A stretch of DNA of 32,218 nt from JBEIUL01 sp044356865 (GTDB lineage: Bacteria; Planctomycetota; Phycisphaerae; Phycisphaerales; SM1A02), in assembly GCA_044356865.1 (NCBI GenBank), contig JBIKVN010000006.1:1-32218 (forward strand), read 5' to 3'. The number at the start of each line of letters is the position of its first letter. Within the stretch, counting starts at the first letter, position 1. Shown here in pieces: positions 1 to 6,836 of the stretch. A program made the translations under genes and the position numbers. The notes beneath the pieces were generated by a model. The model was not told the origin of the DNA. It saw nothing but the letters and a program-made list of their open reading frames with translations, and did no database searches.

Positions 1-492
1 CTCGGCTTCCATCTCGGGCGAGAGCCGGTCGGGCAGCAGGGGAATGCCCTGCGATTCCGCAAACTTCCGAGCCCCGTCGCCGACGAGGATCGCGTGCGGC
101 GTGCGTTCCATCACGAGCCGGGCGAGCGAGACCGGGTGCTCGACGCCGCGCACGCAGAGCACGCTGCCCGAGCGGTTGCGGTCGTCCATCACGGCGGCGT
201 CGAGCGTGACGATGCCGTCGCGGTCGGGCCGGCCGCCGAGCCCGACGGTGCGGTCGGGGCAGTCGCTCTCGACGGCGCGGGCCGCGGCCTCGGCGGCGTC
301 GAGGGCCGAACCGCCGCGCTCGAGCGCGGCCCATGCGGCGGCGTTCGCGACCTGGCCGTGGTTCCAGGTCGAGAAGACGATCGGGCGGCGGGAAGGGGCT
401 GGGGCCACGGGGTCGCGCGCGGGTCGGGCCGCGCATCCGGTCGCGGCGAGCAGGCCGAGCCCGAGCGCGGTCCGGCGATCGAAGGCATCCAT
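1..492 (-). CDS. N4-(beta-N-acetylglucosaminyl)-L-asparaginase, N-terminal part (runs off window)
   Basis: The reading frame begins at the ATG at 492 and is still open at base 1, giving 164 residues. The N-terminus has a twin-arginine pair followed by a hydrophobic stretch and a Cys (DRRTALGLGLLAATGC), so a Tat-type lipoprotein signal is likely. The mature part begins with the family block FSTWNHGQVANAAAW, then GGSALDAAEAAAR, VGLGGRPDRDG, VTLDAAVMDD and MERTPHAILVGDGARKF. These are typical of glycosylasparaginases, Ntn hydrolases that cut the GlcNAc-Asn bond of N-linked glycoasparagine. The autocatalytic Thr lies further on, beyond the window, so activity cannot be judged. It starts 14 nt after the DUF6265 lipoprotein and probably shares its mRNA. 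A glycan-degrading role would fit the nearby fucosidase, but that is inference. Confidence 0.85.
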   Translation of the reverse strand, partial: MDAFDRRTALGLGLLAATGCAARPARDPVAPAPSRRPIVFSTWNHGQVANAAAWAALERGGSALDAAEAAARAVESDCPDRTVGLGGRPDRDGIVTLDAAVMDDRNRSGSVLCVRGVEHPVSLARLVMERTPHAILVGDGARKFAESQGIPLLPDRLSPEMEAE

Positions 493-506
493 GCGGACCT
501 CCCCGC

Positions 507-1058
507 TCACGGCTTCGCAAGCGTCATGCGGAACTCAAGCGGCTCCTCGGCCGGGGCGCCTTCCTTCGCGGGCTTCGGCTCGACGACCAGCAGCAGCGTG
601 GTCGGATCGACCCGCGTGTAGGTCACGCGGCTCAGCGAGCCGGCCTTCGCCTTCTCGGGATCGTCGACCGGCACGAACGAGGCGCTTTCGCCCTCGATCC
701 GATCGAGCTTCAGCGTCATCGGCTCGGCCCGTCGCGGGTCGGTGTCGAAGTTGCCGTGCACGTGGATCTGCCGCAGGATCGTGCCGTCCTTGGTCGCGAC
801 GATCTGCGTGAACTCGTAGAACGGTGTCGCGCCGTTGCCGAGCACGCGGCGGAACGAGCCGAGGATGGCTTTCCCGCGCGGGGCGCCCCAGGTCTCCTCG
901 ATCACGGCGCCGTTCGGCTGGTCGAGGGTCCAGGTGCCGGTGAGGAAGGCGAGCGGGGCGATGGCGGGGTCGGCGGCAGGAGTGATCTCCGCCGGCGGCG
1001 CGGTCCGGCAACCGAGGGCGAAGAAGAGGGCGAGGACGGCAAGCGGCAGTCGAAGCAT
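507..1058 (-). CDS. DUF6265-like lipoprotein
   Basis: A 183-residue protein with a lipoprotein signal: hydrophobic LPLAVLALFFALGC, lipid-attachment Cys at 17. The mature part opens with LAFLTGTWTLDQPNG and then IEETWGAPRGKAILGSFR. This layout (short 'amount of signal/tail' opening, then E-x-W-x-x-x-x-G-x-x-x-x-G) matches small secreted beta-barrel domains of the DUF6265 type, lipocalin-like in fold. No enzymatic residues are recognisable, and a specific function cannot be given. A -10-like TACAGT lies 26 nt before the ATG and a GGAGAT Shine-Dalgarno sits 3 nt before it, so this gene probably heads its own transcript with the asparaginase downstream. Confidence 0.75.
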   Translation of the reverse strand: MLRLPLAVLALFFALGCRTAPPAEITPAADPAIAPLAFLTGTWTLDQPNGAVIEETWGAPRGKAILGSFRRVLGNGATPFYEFTQIVATKDGTILRQIHVHGNFDTDPRRAEPMTLKLDRIEGESASFVPVDDPEKAKAGSLSRVTYTRVDPTTLLLVVEPKPAKEGAPAEEPLEFRMTLAKP

Positions 1059-1084
1059 CGGATCTCCAGCGGAGGAAAGCCCGG

Positions 1085-1090
1085 ACTGTA
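1085..1090 (-). promoter_or_regulatory. -10-like element TACAGT for the DUF6265 lipoprotein
   Basis: On the minus strand TACAGT lies 26 nt before the ATG at 1058 and just after the stop of the zinc-ribbon gene (1102). A GGAGAT Shine-Dalgarno lies between it and the start. No convincing -35 box was seen. Confidence 0.4.
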
Positions 1091-1101
1091 CCGAACGGGC
1101 T

Positions 1102-1305
1102 TCAGGGATGGGGCTCGGGCCGCCGTTCGATCGGCTCGACCCGGCAGCATCGCCAGCGGCCGCAGCGGGGGCAGGGCATGAGTTTCACGGGACGGCCGGC
1201 GGCGCCGATCCGGATCCAGGGATACGGAAACCGCAGTCCGCAGGTGAGGCAGCGGGCGGTCCAGTGCTGCTGGGAGTGCTTGATCAATCGGTCGCGCAGG
1301 CTCAC
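1102..1305 (-). CDS. Small zinc-ribbon protein coupled to the DNA glycosylase gene
   Basis: A 67-residue basic protein starting at GTG (1305). The GTG overlaps the TGA of the glycosylase gene as GTGA, so translation is probably coupled. Two CxxC pairs, C19-L-T-C22 and C45-P-R-C48, are separated by an aromatic and basic segment, as expected for a treble-clef or rubredoxin-type zinc ribbon. A second CC follows at about 53-54. No family was recognised. The overlap with the glycosylase and its stop before a new promoter suggest that it works with, or at least is made with, that enzyme. Because the only start is a GTG inside the previous gene, it could easily be missed. The Cys spacing is the main evidence that it is real. 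Confidence 0.65.
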   Translation of the reverse strand: MSLRDRLIKHSQQHWTARCLTCGLRFPYPWIRIGAAGRPVKLMPCPRCGRWRCCRVEPIERRPEPHP

Positions 1306-2489
1306 GCGAAGGCCTTCCGATCGAGCGACAGCGAGAATCCGAGCGACGCGGCCAGGCGTTCGCAGGCGGCGATGGTCGACTTCCGGGCGGCAGCCGCTGG
1401 TCCATCCTCGAGCCACGCCCGGCGGACGGAGAGCGTATCCCGCTCGCGATCGCTCGACGCGTCGACGCGGGCCACGAATCGCTCGCCGGCGAGGATCGGC
1501 AGCGTGTAGTAGCCGTGCACCCGCTTCGCCGCGGGCACGAACGCCTCGAAGCGGTAGTCGAAGCCGAACAGGCCGGCGAGGCGGGTCCGGTCGCGGACGA
1601 GCGGGTCGAACGGGGCGAGGGCTCGCGGGGTCGAGTCGATCTCCGCGGCGGCCGCCCTCCGCCAGTCGGTTCGCGCGATGCCCGCCGCGGGCTTCTTGCC
1701 GATGCGGTCGAGCGTGACCGCGACGGCGCGGCCGTCCCGCGTCGCGCGGGCGGCCCATGCCTTCGCCTCGGCCAGCGTCACGAGATTCATGAACTGGGCC
1801 AGCTCGCGCGGCGTCGCGGCGCCGAGCCGGTCGAGCGCCTCGCGGCAGGCGAACCCGATCAGATCGTGGCGCGTCGGAGTCGTCGTCGCCTTCCCATGCA
1901 CCCGCTCGGACAGGTCGTACACCTTCTCGAACCCGCGGCGGGAATGCACGGCGATCTCGCCGCCGCGCCAGAGCAGCTCGAGCGCCGCCTTGTGCGGCGA
2001 CCAGTCCCACCAGCCTTCGCCGGTGCGGCCTTTCGCGGGGAAATCGCGGGTCGAGAGGGGGCCGCGCTCGGCGATCGCGTCGCGGACCTCGGCCAGCGTG
2101 CGCTTCCAGCCCGTCCCGAGCCGCTCCCTCATCCACGCGTGCCGCGACAGCCGCACGCGGTCGCGCTCGAAGCGATGGCCCCACCACGGCAGCCAGTCGC
2201 GGCGGATCACGCTCGCGTCGTGCGTCCAGTGCTCGAAGAGCTCGCGGCTGGTCTCGAGGTGGTGCCGCAGGAGATCAGTTCGGTACGCGTCGAGCCGCGC
2301 GTGCAGGATGAGGTGATGGGCCCGCTCGACCGCGTTGATCGAGTCGACCTGCACGAAGCCGAGCGCACGCACCGCGGCGAGCGTCGTCGCCCGCGTGGCC
2401 TTCCGCGGCGGATCGGCGAGGCCGGCGCCCGCCAGCAGCAGCCGCCGCGCCGCCGCCGTCGGAACCGTCTCGGGCGCGGCCTTCGGCAT
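1302..2489 (-). CDS. YcaQ/AlkX-type winged-helix DNA glycosylase (HTH_42 family)
   Basis: A 395-residue protein starting at ATG 2489, only 5 nt after the fucosidase stop. Family signatures seen include the N-terminal ALGFVQVDSINAVERAHHLIL, LFEHWTHDASVI, RGWWDW-like GEGWWDWSPHKAALELLW, and the C-terminal FDYRFEAFVPAAKRVHGYYTLPIL. This is the HTH_42 (DUF1006) family, which contains AlkZ and E. coli YcaQ, enzymes that unhook DNA interstrand crosslinks and remove alkylated purines. The catalytic Q-phi-Q/D motif is present as Q47-V-D49, the Q-x-D form known from the YcaQ/AlkX branch rather than the Q-x-Q of the antibiotic self-resistance branch. Length is normal for the family. It is followed by an overlapping zinc-ribbon gene. 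Substrate is inferred from family only. Confidence 0.9.
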   Translation of the reverse strand: MPKAAPETVPTAAARRLLLAGAGLADPPRKATRATTLAAVRALGFVQVDSINAVERAHHLILHARLDAYRTDLLRHHLETSRELFEHWTHDASVIRRDWLPWWGHRFERDRVRLSRHAWMRERLGTGWKRTLAEVRDAIAERGPLSTRDFPAKGRTGEGWWDWSPHKAALELLWRGGEIAVHSRRGFEKVYDLSERVHGKATTTPTRHDLIGFACREALDRLGAATPRELAQFMNLVTLAEAKAWAARATRDGRAVAVTLDRIGKKPAAGIARTDWRRAAAAEIDSTPRALAPFDPLVRDRTRLAGLFGFDYRFEAFVPAAKRVHGYYTLPILAGERFVARVDASSDRERDTLSVRRAWLEDGPAAAARKSTIAACERLAASLGFSLSLDRKAFA

Positions 2490-2494
2490 CGCGT

Positions 2495-3994
2495 TCAGTC
2501 CGCGGCCTTCGCCGTGCGGTGCACGCCGACGTGCGTCAGCGCGGGGCAGGCCCGGCTGTCGAGGATCTCGATCCGCAGGTGTTTCGCCTTCGTCTCGGGC
2601 ACCCGCACGATCCGCTTGTGCCCGACGGTCGTGCCCTCGGCCAGCGTCACCCAGTCGCGGTGGTCGTTCGAGGGGTTCGCCGGTACCGAGATGCGGAAAC
2701 TCTTGATCCGCTGCCCGAGCCAGGTCGGTTCGGCCAGCACCACGCGATCGAACGGCCTTGCGGGATCGAGCTCGACCTCGATCGACGCCCGCGCCGCGCC
2801 GTCCTCCGTCGCCCAGAACGTCTTCGGATCGCCGTCGACGGCCTTGTCGCTGCCGAACGGCTCGTTCGCCCCGCCCGGCCCGGACCCGCGAATCTCGCTG
2901 GCCGCCGTCGGCCGCCCGCGGGCGAGATCGGTGCCCGGCCCGTAGGTCGCATCGACGAGCTTCCGCAGGCCCAGCACCGACTGCACGTCGTGCTCGTGGA
3001 TCAGCCCGCGGCGATCGACCGGGAAGTTCAGGTGGAAGTTCGCGTTGTGCCCGACGCTGCGTTCCCAGAGGTCGAAGAGATGCTCGGGCGTCTTGACCTT
3101 GTCGTCCTCGTGCGCGTGGTAGAACCAGCCCGGCCGGATGCTCACGTCGCACTCGGCCGGGATCCACGACTCGCCGTCGAGATCGCCCTCGTTCAGGCTC
3201 TTGGTGCTCGGTGGATTGTCGTTCCCGATGCCGTGGCCTTCCGCTTTCAGCATGCTCCAGCAGGTCTCGCCCGCCCAGCCCTGCTCGTTGCCGACCCAGC
3301 GGATGTCGGGGCCGACGTCGCTGAAGATCACTGCGTCGGGCTGCAGCTCGCGCACCACCGCGCGGAAGCTCGGGAAGTCGTAGACCTGCCGCTTCCCGTT
3401 CGGACCCTCGCCGCACGCCCCGTCGAACCAGACCTCGAAGACCGGGCCGTACGCGGTCAGCACCTCGCGGAGCTGGTTGCGGAAACACTCGTTATACGGC
3501 TCGCCGGTGCCGTAGAGCGGGTTGTTGCGGTCCCATGGCGACAGATAGACGCCGAACTTCAGCCCGCCCGCGCGGCAGGCGTCGCTCAGCTCGCGCAGCA
3601 CGTCGCCCTTGCCGCCCTTCCACGGGCTCTGCGCGACGGTGTGCGTGCTGAACTTCGACGGCCAGTTGCAGAAGCCGTCGTGGTGCTTGGCGGTGATGAC
3701 CACGCCCCTCATGCCGGCGTCCCTCATGACCTTGACCCACTGCCGGGCGTCGAGCGCCGTCGGTTGGAAGACGTCGGCGGGCTCGTCGCCGTGGCCCCAC
3801 TCGAGGTCGGTGAAGGTGTTCGGCCCGAAGTGGATGAAGCCGGTGTACTCGAGGTCTTTCCAGGCGAGCTGCCGCGGCGTGGGCAGCGGGGGAAGCGGGG
3901 CGGGAGGCGGCACGGTCTGGGTCATGAGCGTCGTCGCGAGCAGGAGGGTGGTCATCGCCGCGGCAAGGTAGCGGGGGAGGGCGTCCCGATGCAT
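2495..3994 (-). CDS. Secreted alpha-L-fucosidase, GH29, with C-terminal discoidin-like domain
   Basis: A 499-residue protein from ATG 3994. The N-terminus (MHRDALPRYLAAAMTTLLLATTLM) looks like a signal peptide. The GH29 barrel follows with YTGFIHFGPNTFTDLEWGHG (about 50-69), TAKHHDGFCNWPSK (101-114) and VFEVWFDGACGEG, where D191 is the predicted nucleophile. A second domain from about 345 (DLARGRPTAASEIRG, AVDGDPKTFWAT, near-terminal LRIEILDSR) has the pattern of an F5/8-type carbohydrate-binding domain. The enzyme should release L-fucose from algal or host glycans outside the cytoplasm; the layout recalls the 1,3/4-linkage GH29 group, which is inference. Start is uncertain: ATG 4000 is possible, and ATG 3955 is preceded at 9 nt by TACCTT, the leaderless pattern seen elsewhere here. 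The frame stays open far upstream, but that part is antisense to carbonic anhydrase and is not counted. Confidence 0.9.
   Translation of the reverse strand: MHRDALPRYLAAAMTTLLLATTLMTQTVPPPAPLPPLPTPRQLAWKDLEYTGFIHFGPNTFTDLEWGHGDEPADVFQPTALDARQWVKVMRDAGMRGVVITAKHHDGFCNWPSKFSTHTVAQSPWKGGKGDVLRELSDACRAGGLKFGVYLSPWDRNNPLYGTGEPYNECFRNQLREVLTAYGPVFEVWFDGACGEGPNGKRQVYDFPSFRAVVRELQPDAVIFSDVGPDIRWVGNEQGWAGETCWSMLKAEGHGIGNDNPPSTKSLNEGDLDGESWIPAECDVSIRPGWFYHAHEDDKVKTPEHLFDLWERSVGHNANFHLNFPVDRRGLIHEHDVQSVLGLRKLVDATYGPGTDLARGRPTAASEIRGSGPGGANEPFGSDKAVDGDPKTFWATEDGAARASIEVELDPARPFDRVVLAEPTWLGQRIKSFRISVPANPSNDHRDWVTLAEGTTVGHKRIVRVPETKAKHLRIEILDSRACPALTHVGVHRTAKAAD
3965..3970 (-). promoter_or_regulatory. Possible -10 element TACCTT for a leaderless fucosidase start at 3955
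   Basis: On the minus strand TACCTT is followed by 9 nt and then the in-frame ATG at 3955, the same geometry as the TACCAT elements before the carbonic anhydrase, aguB and MFS genes. If used, the protein begins MTTLLLATTLM. It could be chance, because the hexamer also encodes Tyr-Leu in the longer reading. Confidence 0.3.
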
Positions 3995-4000
3995 TACCAT
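3995..4000 (+). promoter_or_regulatory. -10-like TACCAT, 9 nt before the carbonic anhydrase ATG
   Basis: TACCAT ends 9 nt before the ATG at 4010. Transcription normally begins about 7 nt after a -10 box, so the mRNA would start at or next to the ATG and lack a leader. No Shine-Dalgarno is present in the short gap, which agrees. No -35 box was recognised. Confidence 0.5.
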
Positions 4001-4009
4001 TCCCCACGC

Positions 4010-4633
4010 ATGAGCGACCTGACGCCGCTGCTTGACCAGAACCGCAAGTGGGCCCGCCGCATGGAGTCGGATTTCCCCGGCTTCTTCGCGGGCCTGCGGG
4101 CCCAGCAGAAGCCGAGGTACCTCTGGATCGGCTGCGCCGACAGCCGCGTGCCCGCGAACGAGATCATCGGGCTGCCGCCCGGCGAGGTCTTCGTGCACCG
4201 CAACGTCGCGAACCTGGTCGTGCACAGCGACCTGAACGCGCTGAGCGTGCTTGATTTCGCGACGCGGGTGCTGGGCATCCGCGACGTCATCGTCTGCGGC
4301 CACTACGGCTGCGGCGGCGTGCACGCGGCGCTCCAGCCGAGCGAGGGACGGCTGGTCGACCACTGGATCCGCCACGTCCGCGACATCGCGAAGTTCTACC
4401 GCGAGGAGCTCGAGGCGATCGGCGACCCGACCCTGCGGGCGCGGCGGCTGACCGAGCTGAACGTCGCGGTCCAGGTCGTGCACGTCCTCGAGTCGCCGGT
4501 CCTCGGCGAGCTGCGCGACCGCGGCATCGAGGTCTCGGTGCACGGGTGGATCTACGACGTGGGCGACGGGTTGCTGCGCGACATCACCGGGCTGGTGGGG
4601 AAGGTGCGGGCGCGGGAGCCGGGGTGCGCGTGA
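4010..4633 (+). CDS. can: Beta-class carbonic anhydrase
   Basis: A 207-residue cytoplasmic enzyme that interconverts CO2 and bicarbonate. The zinc site is complete: C42 and D44 in GCADSRVPANEI, and H98 and C101 in CGHYGCGGVHAA, with the D44-R46 dyad of the family and the substrate-side FVHRNVANLV block at 61-70. These positions are the same as in the well-studied E. coli Can protein, and the length is close. The gene is divergent from the fucosidase gene with almost no spacer. It stands alone, followed by a repeat-bearing convergent gap. Its start has no ribosome-binding site but has TACCAT at 9 nt, so a leaderless transcript is likely. Confidence 0.96.
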   Translation: MSDLTPLLDQNRKWARRMESDFPGFFAGLRAQQKPRYLWIGCADSRVPANEIIGLPPGEVFVHRNVANLVVHSDLNALSVLDFATRVLGIRDVIVCGHYGCGGVHAALQPSEGRLVDHWIRHVRDIAKFYREELEAIGDPTLRARRLTELNVAVQVVHVLESPVLGELRDRGIEVSVHGWIYDVGDGLLRDITGLVGKVRAREPGCA

Positions 4634-4666
4634 GGAAGTGCGGAGCGATAAGGCCATGCCTCGTCG

Positions 4667-4743
4667 AGGATGAACGCGAGGTCCGTTCAACGGTCGGGCG
4701 TGAAGGTGTTCGCGGTCCTCGTCACGCGTCGGCCAAGGCCGAC
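4667..4743. repeat. 77-bp direct repeat, copy 1
   Basis: This segment (AGGATGAACGCGAGGTCCG...ends GGCCGAC) matches 4828-4904 with only scattered differences over its whole length. It ends in the palindrome at 4726-4745. It lies in the convergent gap between carbonic anhydrase and the DUF4097 gene. Open frames through it are repeats of the same peptide and are not considered genes. Confidence 0.75.
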
Positions 4744-4745
4744 GC
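4726..4745. repeat. Palindrome GCGTCGGCCAAGGCCGACGC, copy 1
   Basis: A perfect dyad with 9-bp arms around AA. The same 20-mer occurs again at 4988-5007, and a variant at 4887-4906. In a convergent gap these could act as bidirectional terminators or be members of a dispersed REP-like family. Confidence 0.7.
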
Positions 4746-4808
4746 TCCCAGTGACGCGTGACGGGGCCAGTAGCGCGATGGGCGTCGTGTCGCACCGGGC
4801 GCATGGAG

Positions 4809-4827
4809 TGCCGGCCTGCGGCCGGCA
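4809..4827. repeat. Palindrome TGCCGGCC-TGC-GGCCGGCA
   Basis: A perfect 8-bp stem with a 3-nt loop, directly before copy 2 of the 77-bp repeat. It is a different sequence from the GTCGGCC palindromes but has the same architecture. Possible terminator hairpin; no T-run follows. Confidence 0.6.
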
Positions 4828-4904
4828 AGGATGAAGGCGAGGTCCGTTCGACGGTCGGGCGTGAAGGCGTTCGCCGTCCGCGTCACGCGTCGGCCGCGGG
4901 CCGA
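4828..4904. repeat. 77-bp direct repeat, copy 2
   Basis: Second copy of the 4667-4743 segment. The loop of its terminal palindrome is GCG rather than AA, with the stem kept, a compensated change that suggests the hairpin itself matters. Confidence 0.75.
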
Positions 4905-4906
4905 CG
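4887..4906. repeat. Palindrome CGTCGGCC-GCG-GGCCGACG, copy 2
   Basis: Variant of the 4726-4745 palindrome. The 8-bp stem (4888-4895 with 4899-4906) is intact, and the spacer is changed from AA to GCG. Confidence 0.6.
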
Positions 4907-4987
4907 ATCCATGCGCGGGGTGCCGTCGAAGGTGAATCGCACGACGGTTCGCCAGCCGGGCCGCGTTTGAACGCCCGCGTCCCTCGC

Positions 4988-5007
4988 GCGTCGGCCAAGG
5001 CCGACGC
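4988..5007. repeat. Palindrome GCGTCGGCCAAGGCCGACGC, copy 3
   Basis: Identical to copy 1, without the rest of the 77-bp unit. It ends 8 nt from the stop of the DUF4097 gene on the minus strand, so it is well placed to act as that gene's terminator. It lacks a T-run. Confidence 0.65.
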
Positions 5008-5015
5008 TCCGGACC

Positions 5016-5855
5016 TTACCGCTCGCCGCCCGCCGGCTTCACGCGGATCGAGCCGTTCGAGGTCCGCAGGCTCGCCTTCGCGGCCTGTGCGTTGCCGATC
5101 GTCACGCTTGCCGAGTTCCGGCCGGTCTTGACGGTCGCGCTCCCGCCGAGCGTACCGACCTCGACCGCCCCGTTCGACGTCTTCGCCTCGAGCGAGCCCT
5201 GCCAAGACGCAGGCAGCTCGAACTCGATCGCGCCGTTCGAGGTGATGGCCGTGACGTCGCCGGTCGCACCCTCGTCGAGGGCGATCTCGATGCGGCCGTT
5301 CGAGGTGCCGGCCTGCACGGCGCCGTTCGATCGCTTCACCTCAATGCGGCCGTTCGAGGTGTCGAGGTTCATTTCGCCGCGGTGCCGCTCGACGCGGATC
5401 GCCCCGTTCGAGGTGCGGGCCCGCAGCGGCGCCGCGAAGCCCTCGCAGGCGATCGCGCCGTTCGACGAGACCAGTTCGAGCCCGTCCGCGCGGGCCGCCC
5501 GCACGGTGATCGACGCGGAATCGCTTCCGTTCCGCGGCTCGGGGAAGTCGACCCGCACCCGCAGCGTGCCGCCCGCGTCCGATTCGATCACGAGCTTCGC
5601 CTCGGCCGAGCGGCGATCGGCCTCTTCCTGCGTGGCTCCGCGGGCCCGGATGTCGGCCGTGACCTCAGCGCCCGTGATGCCCTCGGCCTGCACGACCTCG
5701 ATCGAGCCGTTCCGGTTGTCGACCGCCAGCGTGCGGAGCTCGGCCGCCGATCCCGCGGCCTCGACCTTCCCGACGTACGAATGCCAAGACGAGTTGCAGC
5801 CCGCGATCGGTGCGACGCTCAGGACGGCCAGCAGGAGGGCGGTGGTTCGCTTCAT
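5016..5855 (-). CDS. DUF4097-type beta-solenoid lipoprotein with repeated SNG motifs
   Basis: A 279-residue protein from ATG 5855 with a lipoprotein signal (LLLAVLSVAPIAGC, Cys 19). From about residue 40 it carries a beta-repeat pattern built on N-G turns: VDNRNGSIEVV, then eight SNG units such as LVSSNGAIACEG, ARTSNGAIRVE, LDTSNGRIEVK, ITSNGAIEFE and RTSNGSIRVK. This spacing is typical of DUF4097 right-handed beta-helix proteins; their function is not established, and adhesion or envelope roles are often proposed. The gene has an AAGGAGA Shine-Dalgarno that abuts a perfect hairpin at 5867-5883. It is divergent from aguB. Position outside the cytoplasm is inferred from the signal. Confidence 0.85.
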   Translation of the reverse strand: MKRTTALLLAVLSVAPIAGCNSSWHSYVGKVEAAGSAAELRTLAVDNRNGSIEVVQAEGITGAEVTADIRARGATQEEADRRSAEAKLVIESDAGGTLRVRVDFPEPRNGSDSASITVRAARADGLELVSSNGAIACEGFAAPLRARTSNGAIRVERHRGEMNLDTSNGRIEVKRSNGAVQAGTSNGRIEIALDEGATGDVTAITSNGAIEFELPASWQGSLEAKTSNGAVEVGTLGGSATVKTGRNSASVTIGNAQAAKASLRTSNGSIRVKPAGGER

Positions 5856-5866
5856 GGTCGGGTCTC

Positions 5867-5883
5867 CTTGGGATCTTCCCAAG
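5867..5883 (-). promoter_or_regulatory. Palindrome CTTGGGA-AGA-TCCCAAG next to the DUF4097 Shine-Dalgarno
   Basis: A perfect 7-bp stem with a 3-nt loop. On the minus strand its 3' arm runs straight into the AAGGAGA ribosome-binding site, ending 11 nt before the ATG. It could hide the ribosome site as an RNA hairpin or be an operator for a dimeric repressor. It also lies in the divergent region with aguB. Confidence 0.5.
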
Positions 5884-5930
5884 ACGATTTCACGCCCACC
5901 GCGAAACCCCGGGAAAACCTCGGGTCTTGA

Positions 5931-5936
5931 TACCAT
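5931..5936 (+). promoter_or_regulatory. -10-like TACCAT, 9 nt before the aguB ATG
   Basis: TGATACCAT fits an extended -10 (TG-N-TANNNT). Nine nt separate it from the ATG at 5946, with no Shine-Dalgarno between, so a leaderless aguB-aguA mRNA is predicted. Confidence 0.55.
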
Positions 5937-5945
5937 TCCGCCCCC

Positions 5946-6827
5946 ATGGCCGCCCGCACCGTCACCGTCGGACTGCTGCAGCACGCCTCGCCCCCCGGCG
6001 CGAGCAAGGAGTCGATCCGCGGGAAGGTCGCCGCGATGGCCCGCGAGGCGAAGGCGAAGGGGGCCGAGATCATCGCGACGCAGGAACTCTTCGTCGGCCA
6101 CTACTTCTGCCAGAAGGAAGACGCCGCCCTCATGGACCTCGCCGAGCCGGTGCCGGGCGGCGAGACCTGCGAGTTCATCCGCAATCTCGCCCGCGAGCTC
6201 GGCGTCGAGATCACCGCGAGCCTCTTCGAGCGGCGGCAGCCCGGCGTCTACCACAACACGAGCGTCTATTACGACGCCCGCGGGGAACTGCTCGGCCGCT
6301 ACCGGAAGATGCACATCCCCGACGACCCGCGATTCTTCGAGAAGTTCTACTTCACGCCCGGCGACCTCGGCTTCTCGGCGATCCGCGGCCGCCACGCGAC
6401 CGCGGGCATGCTCGTCTGCTGGGACCAGTGGTACCCCGAGGCCGCCCGCCTCACCGCGATGAAGGGGGCGGAAGTTCTCTTCTATCCGACCGCGATCGGC
6501 TGGTACCACGGCGAGACGCCGGAAGACGCCCGGCAGCAGCGGAACGCGTGGATGACCATGCATCGCGCCCACGCCATCGCGAACGGCTGCTACGTCGTCG
6601 CGATCAACCGCATCGGCGTCGAGGGTGACCTCAAGTTCTGGGGCACGAGCCTCGTGTGCGACCCGGCCGGCGAGATCATCGCCGAGGGTTCGCAGGACCG
6701 GGAAGAGGTGCTCGTCGTCAAGCTCGACCTCTCGCGCATCGAGGAGATCCGCCGCGGGTGGCCGTTCTTCCGCGACCGTCGCATCGACGCCTACGGTGGC
6801 TTGACCAGCCGGTTCCTCGACGCTTGA
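5946..6827 (+). CDS. aguB: N-carbamoylputrescine amidase
   Basis: A 293-residue nitrilase-fold enzyme that hydrolyses N-carbamoylputrescine to putrescine, CO2 and ammonia. The Glu-Lys-Cys triad is visible as E47 (ATQELFVGHYFCQ), K121 (GRYRKMHIPDDP) and C158 (GMLVCWDQWYPEAAR). The segment FFEKFYFTPGDLGF and the C-terminal DLKFWGTSLVCDPAGEI are characteristic of this subfamily, and the length is normal. Agmatine deiminase follows 9 nt downstream, which makes the assignment strong: together they form the agmatine-to-putrescine route of polyamine synthesis. A cytoplasmic protein, no signal peptide. The start is fixed by TACCAT and the lack of any earlier in-frame ATG near it. Confidence 0.95.
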   Translation: MAARTVTVGLLQHASPPGASKESIRGKVAAMAREAKAKGAEIIATQELFVGHYFCQKEDAALMDLAEPVPGGETCEFIRNLARELGVEITASLFERRQPGVYHNTSVYYDARGELLGRYRKMHIPDDPRFFEKFYFTPGDLGFSAIRGRHATAGMLVCWDQWYPEAARLTAMKGAEVLFYPTAIGWYHGETPEDARQQRNAWMTMHRAHAIANGCYVVAINRIGVEGDLKFWGTSLVCDPAGEIIAEGSQDREEVLVVKLDLSRIEEIRRGWPFFRDRRIDAYGGLTSRFLDA

Positions 6828-6836
6828 GTTAGGTTC

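Noticed and set aside
2490..3488. Long upstream extension of the glycosylase frame
   Set aside because: It runs antisense-like through the fucosidase gene in another frame and has low-complexity Arg-rich sequence. The glycosylase begins at ATG 2489.
3995..4828. Upstream extension of the fucosidase frame
   Set aside because: It is antisense to the complete carbonic anhydrase gene and precedes a signal peptide, so it is not part of the protein.
4634..5015. Short open frames in both strands through the 77-bp repeats
   Set aside because: They repeat the same peptide because the DNA is duplicated, and they have no ribosome sites.
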